A stretch of 7,648 nucleotides of DNA, from contig CAKSGA010000101.1 in the NCBI GenBank assembly GCA_934454435.1, positions 1 to 7,648 of the forward strand, given 5' to 3'. Shown in pieces: positions 5,355-7,648 of this stretch. The notes under the pieces were generated by a model. The model made no database searches, was not told where the DNA came from, and saw only the letters and a list, made by a program, of their open reading frames with translations. This DNA comes from an uncultured Oscillospiraceae bacterium (GTDB lineage Bacteria; Bacillota; Clostridia; Oscillospirales; Ruminococcaceae). Within the stretch, counting starts at the first letter, position 1, and each line of letters starts with the position of its first letter. The translations under genes were made by a program, and so were the position numbers.

Positions 5355-5552
5355 GAGACCGTCGAAAAATCCCCGTTGGGGCTTTTTCGCCGAACATCCC
5401 TGCTGCATGCACGTCTCGGCGGCTATGCCGCCAAGCCGCACACTTGCAGGGATAGAAGTGTTTTTTGCCCCGGGAGACCCGTGGCAAAAAACGGATTAAA
5501 AAAGCCTGCTTTGCAGGCAAAAGCGACTTTTTCGACAAGCTGAAACGACCGG
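5345..5552. mobile_element. Hairpin-array element with imperfect inverted ends
   Basis: Positions 5345-5369 and 5528-5552 are inverted repeats matching at 21 of 25 positions, including a perfect GTCGAAAAA/TTTTTCGAC core. Between them lie four more helices. CGAAAAA-CCCC pairs with GGGG-TTTTTCG (5363-5389). ATCCCTGC (5396-5403) pairs with GCAGGGAT (5446-5453) and encloses GGCGGC-TAT-GCCGCC (5418-5432). GTTTTTTGCC (5460-5469) pairs with GGCAAAAAAC (5483-5492) around CGGG-AGA-CCCG. GCCTGC-TTT-GCAGGC spans 5504-5518. Small frames on both strands cross it but lack any recognisable protein character. A non-coding mobile repeat or structured RNA fits better than a gene. Confidence 0.6.
5498..5518 (-). 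terminator. Probable terminator of the uvrC-rsmD-coaD operon
   Basis: On the reverse strand GCCTGC-AAA-GCAGGC (5518-5504) is followed by six T residues (5503-5498). It is the first hairpin with a good T run reached by transcripts leaving the minus-strand operon, about 60 nt past the last stop codon. Confidence 0.65.
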
Positions 5553-5580
5553 ACATGTAATGTCCGGTCGTTTGTGTTTT
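5543..5580 (+). terminator. Right copy of the 31-nt hairpin, terminator-like on the plus strand
   Basis: AAACGACCGGACAT (5543-5556) and ATGTCCGGTCGTTT (5560-5573) form a perfect 14-bp stem with a GTA loop, followed by GTGTTTTAC and more T on the plus strand. It lies 5 nt beyond the stop of the minus-strand coiled-coil gene. On the minus strand only TTT follows, so termination there would be weaker. Confidence 0.6.
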
Positions 5581-6097
5581 ACTTTTTCTGCGGCTGCTGG
5601 GGCGCCTGGGGCTGCTGCGGAGCCTGCGGGAGCTTTGCGGGCAGGTCGTTGCTGCTTGCCAGGGTCTTGCGGAGAATGCGCAGCTCGTTGACGTCCTTGA
5701 CCATCAGCTCCTCAACACGGGAGAGCATCTTGTCCGTGAAGTCCTGCGTGGAACTCCTGATAAGTGCTGAACGCTTCTGGGCTGCGCCGATCTCCTCGGT
5801 AGCCCGGCGGCGTGCCTCCTGAAGAATGGAGTTCTGGTCGATGAGGGCGTTGCGCTGCTGCTCCGCCTTGCGGATTATCTCCTCGGCTTCCTTCTTTGCG
5901 TCGCTGATTATGCGGTTCTTGTCAGCGACTATATTCTGCGCCTGCTGTATCTCCCGGGGGAGAACAAGGCGCATTTCAGTGGCTATCTCGTCTATCTCGG
6001 CGGCGTCTACCAGGCTCTTCTTGCCGAACGGGAACGGAGCCGCCTTTCTGACAACCTCGTCAAGCATTGATATGAGATCTAACAGACTGTATTCCAT
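5579..6097 (-). CDS. Conserved coiled-coil protein of the rsmD-coaD neighbourhood
   Basis: A 172-residue soluble protein. Residues 1-50 form a helical head with PFPFGKKSLVDAAEI (21-35), resembling small clostridial proteins often labelled ATPase or ATP synthase B-like that follow coaD; residues 34-148 are strongly helical and charged with long Ala/Glu/Lys/Arg heptad-like runs (for example DAKKEAEEIIRKAEQQ, 66-81), consistent with a coiled coil. The tail 153-172 is Pro/Gln-rich with a repeated APQQPQ. There is no signal peptide, membrane helix or nucleotide-binding motif, so an ATPase label is not supported by its sequence. AGGAAAGGA lies just upstream of the ATG at 6097, and the gene follows coaD by 26 nt, the last in its operon. 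The coiled coil resembles DivIVA-like or stalk proteins, suggesting a scaffolding role, which is inference only. Confidence 0.8.
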   Translation of the reverse strand: MEYSLLDLISMLDEVVRKAAPFPFGKKSLVDAAEIDEIATEMRLVLPREIQQAQNIVADKNRIISDAKKEAEEIIRKAEQQRNALIDQNSILQEARRRATEEIGAAQKRSALIRSSTQDFTDKMLSRVEELMVKDVNELRILRKTLASSNDLPAKLPQAPQQPQAPQQPQKK

Positions 6098-6123
6098 GAT
6101 ATTATTTCCTTTCCTGATTTTAT

Positions 6124-6663
6124 TCAGCGGTTTTCCTTATCCTGATACTTCTTCTGAGCCAATGCCCTTGCAGCATCGAAATCCTGCGTCAGCCGTGTGC
6201 GTATCTGCTCATGTATGCACGCCGGAACATACTTGCTGAGATCTCCGCCGAACATTGCAACCTGTTTTACCATGCTCGATGAAACGAACGTGGTTTTCAG
6301 GCTCGCCGGAATGAACACCGTTTCCGCCCGGGGATTAAGATCCTTATTCGTGTGCGCCATCTGGAACTCGTACTCGAAATCCGTCGTCGCACGAATGCCC
6401 TTTACTATAACGTCAACGTCCTGCCGCTGATTGAAGTAGTCCGCCAGCAGCCCGTCAAAGCTCGCTATCTCAACGTTCGGGATATCCTTTGTGGCTTCCT
6501 TCAGGAACCCGCAGCGTTCCCGCATGCTGAAACTGTAGGTTTTCAGGGGGTTGATAAGTACCACGACTACCAGCTTGTCGAACATCCTGGACGCACGCTG
6601 TATTATGTCGAGGTGGCCGTTCGTCACCGGGTCGAAGCTGCCGGGATATATCGCTGTTTTCAT
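6124..6663 (-). CDS. coaD: Phosphopantetheine adenylyltransferase
   Basis: It joins ATP and 4'-phosphopantetheine to give dephospho-CoA, the penultimate step of coenzyme A synthesis, as a cytoplasmic hexamer. The 179-residue protein has the nucleotidyltransferase loop YPGSFDPVTNGH (7-18) with the TxGH motif (14-17), Lys41, the substrate region VKGIRATTDFEYEFQ (87-101) and the second ATP motif VSSSMVKQ (127-134). Its C-terminus (about 160-179) extends beyond the usual length of about 160 and is charged. The start at 6663 is chosen over a longer in-frame ATG at 6789, because that extension only overlays rsmD in another frame, while AAAGGAG sits 8 nt before 6663 and the domain begins there. ATGA overlaps the rsmD stop, which implies translational coupling. 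Confidence 0.97.
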   Translation of the reverse strand: MKTAIYPGSFDPVTNGHLDIIQRASRMFDKLVVVVLINPLKTYSFSMRERCGFLKEATKDIPNVEIASFDGLLADYFNQRQDVDVIVKGIRATTDFEYEFQMAHTNKDLNPRAETVFIPASLKTTFVSSSMVKQVAMFGGDLSKYVPACIHEQIRTRLTQDFDAARALAQKKYQDKENR

Positions 6664-7238
6664 TCCTCCGGCTCCTTTCCCTCTTCCTCTTCGGGAGCCG
6701 GCTTCGGGCGGTATATCGTCACGGACGTGCGGGAATGCCGCAGCAGCTTCACTATCTCGAACCTGCCGACTTCCCTCGGGAGCACGCATTCTTTCTCATG
6801 CTCGCAGATTATCACGCCGTTTTCCGACATCTTCTCCACCAGGTGCGGCAGAGCTTTCTGTATTATCTTGTAATTGTATGGCGGGTCGAGCAGCGCAATA
6901 TCGAACACCGCACGGGTACTTTTCAGGAACGCTGAGAACGGCATATTGACCACCCTCGCATTCTCTTCCAGCCCGGTGTTCTTCAGGTTCTCCCTGACTG
7001 CCTTGATGGAAACGGCGGCGCTGTCGATGAAATACGCTTCCCTTGCGCCACGGCTTAGCGCTTCAATGCCGAGCTGACCGCTCCCGGCGAACAGGTCGAG
7101 CACCGTCCTGCCCTCTATCTCAAACTGAATGGCGCTGAAAATAGCTTCCTTTACGCCGTCTGTCGTGGGACGGACTACCTCCGTACCCTCGACGGTGACG
7201 AGCTTTCTTCCCCTCGCCGTTCCGGTAATAACTCTCAT
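6660..7238 (-). CDS. rsmD: 16S rRNA (guanine966-N2)-methyltransferase
   Basis: An AdoMet-dependent Rossmann methyltransferase that methylates G966 of 16S rRNA during 30S assembly. The 192-residue protein starts MRVITGTARGRKL (1-13), as is characteristic. It then has RPTTDGVKEAIF (23-34), the AdoMet loop DLFAGSGQLGIEALSRGA (48-65), and the catalytic DPPY (118-121) that marks N2/N6 amino-methyltransferases. The last 15 residues are a Glu-rich tail not needed for the fold. AGGGAGA (7244-7250) precedes the ATG. It starts 15 nt after the uvrC stop and its stop overlaps coaD by ATGA. The rsmD-coaD pair is a very common arrangement in Firmicutes; uvrC upstream is less usual. Confidence 0.97.
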   Translation of the reverse strand: MRVITGTARGRKLVTVEGTEVVRPTTDGVKEAIFSAIQFEIEGRTVLDLFAGSGQLGIEALSRGAREAYFIDSAAVSIKAVRENLKNTGLEENARVVNMPFSAFLKSTRAVFDIALLDPPYNYKIIQKALPHLVEKMSENGVIICEHEKECVLPREVGRFEIVKLLRHSRTSVTIYRPKPAPEEEEGKEPEE

Positions 7239-7253
7239 ATGCTTCTCCCTGGC

Positions 7254-7648
7254 TCAGAACCGCTCCTGAATGAAATCATACAGCTCCTGCGCCTTTTCTT
7301 CGCTTATTTTAGCCGCCGCCCGGAGCTCCCCGGGAGTGGCGTTCTTCATTTCCTGTTTTGTTTTGAACGTCCGCATGAGCGCCTGCGCCTTTGCCGGGCC
7401 TATACCCGGGACCTCCGTCAGCTCCAGCGTGTATGTCTTTTGCTTGTGCTTGACCCTCTGGAACGTTATGGAGTATCTGTGCACCTCGTCCTGAATATTG
7501 GTAACAAGGGTAAAGGCCGACTTCATCATCGAAAGCGCCAGCTCCCCTTCCCCGGTCGTCAGGCCGCGGGTACGGTGGCGGTTATCCTTGACCATGCCGA
7601 AAAGCGGGACGTCGATTCCCATTTCGTCCAGAAGCGGCTGAACGGCGT
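7254..7648 (-). CDS. uvrC: UvrC excinuclease subunit C, C-terminal part (runs off the window)
   Basis: The reverse-strand frame is open from the window edge to the TGA at 7254-7256, giving about 131 residues of C-terminus. The first Met in view (at 7622) is internal, because the frame continues upstream as AVQPLLDE, which is UvrC-like. UvrC makes both incisions in nucleotide excision repair. Visible here are the end of the RNase H-like nuclease domain, with LFGMVKDNRHRTR and the DEVHRYSITF block whose His belongs to the 5' nuclease site in the family, then a tandem helix-hairpin-helix DNA-binding domain beginning EVPGIGPAKAQALM and continuing through ATPGELRAAAKI to the end. The C-terminus looks complete. 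It heads the visible part of the uvrC-rsmD-coaD operon; the promoter is outside. Confidence 0.93.
   Translation of the reverse strand, partial: AVQPLLDEMGIDVPLFGMVKDNRHRTRGLTTGEGELALSMMKSAFTLVTNIQDEVHRYSITFQRVKHKQKTYTLELTEVPGIGPAKAQALMRTFKTKQEMKNATPGELRAAAKISEEKAQELYDFIQERF

Noticed and set aside
5299..5556. Frames of 74 (plus) and 85 (minus) codons over the hairpin array
   Set aside because: They run across inverted repeats and six hairpins, lack clear ribosome sites, and have repeat-derived composition. Similar predicted proteins in databases would most likely be the same repeat translated.
5574..5822. Plus-strand 82-codon frame opposite the coiled-coil gene
   Set aside because: It is antisense to a gene with a clear ribosome site and operon context, and shows only low-complexity Cys/Gly/Ser composition.
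6664..6789. N-terminal extension of CoaD by 42 residues
   Set aside because: The extension only overlays rsmD in another frame, and the internal start has a Shine-Dalgarno and a canonical ATGA overlap.

Overview
The window looks like chromosome of a low-to-mid GC Gram-positive gut or rumen Firmicute, most likely an Oscillospiraceae/Ruminococcus-type organism. This is inferred from strong Shine-Dalgarno sites, sigma-A promoters, group II ECF vitamin transporters, a THF riboswitch, a Bacillus-style BirA box, and intergenic space loaded with palindromic repeats. It is mostly housekeeping DNA. I see no phage, CRISPR array, tRNA, rRNA or recognisable transposase.

Layout. A 5' fragment of a thioredoxin gene (1-119, minus) is divergent from pfkA (445-1407, plus). 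The 325-bp gap between them carries a promoter for each gene and two nested dyads sharing one axis. After pfkA, a tetrahydrofolate riboswitch (1453-1550) precedes a folate-type ECF S component (folT), which is closely followed by proC. A structured element with inverted ends (3097-3262) and a terminator then lead straight into the ribosome binding site of a GT4 glycosyltransferase gene (3300-4436). bioY follows (4519-5124), with a near-perfect extended -10 promoter and a BirA-type operator whose left half lies over the glycosyltransferase stop codon. A strong bidirectional terminator closes this plus-strand set.

From the other side, a minus-strand operon runs uvrC (3' part) - rsmD - coaD - a small coiled-coil gene, with rsmD and coaD overlapping by ATGA. 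The two gene sets converge on 5125-5578. This 454-bp stretch holds no convincing gene but is almost entirely palindromic: a terminator, a 120-bp element with 29-bp perfect inverted ends, and a ~250-bp array of six hairpins bounded by two near-identical copies of a 31-nt hairpin.

How the genes work together. FolT and BioY are substrate-binding membrane subunits that would share an EcfA-EcfA'-EcfT energising module encoded elsewhere; one is wired to folate through RNA and the other to biotin through a DNA repressor. PfkA commits sugar to glycolysis, ProC finishes proline synthesis, UvrC acts in nucleotide excision repair, RsmD methylates 16S rRNA and CoaD makes dephospho-CoA. The least explained material is intergenic: two structured elements share the terminal motif CAGYTTGTCGAAAAAGT, and each is flanked by duplicated terminator-like sequence.
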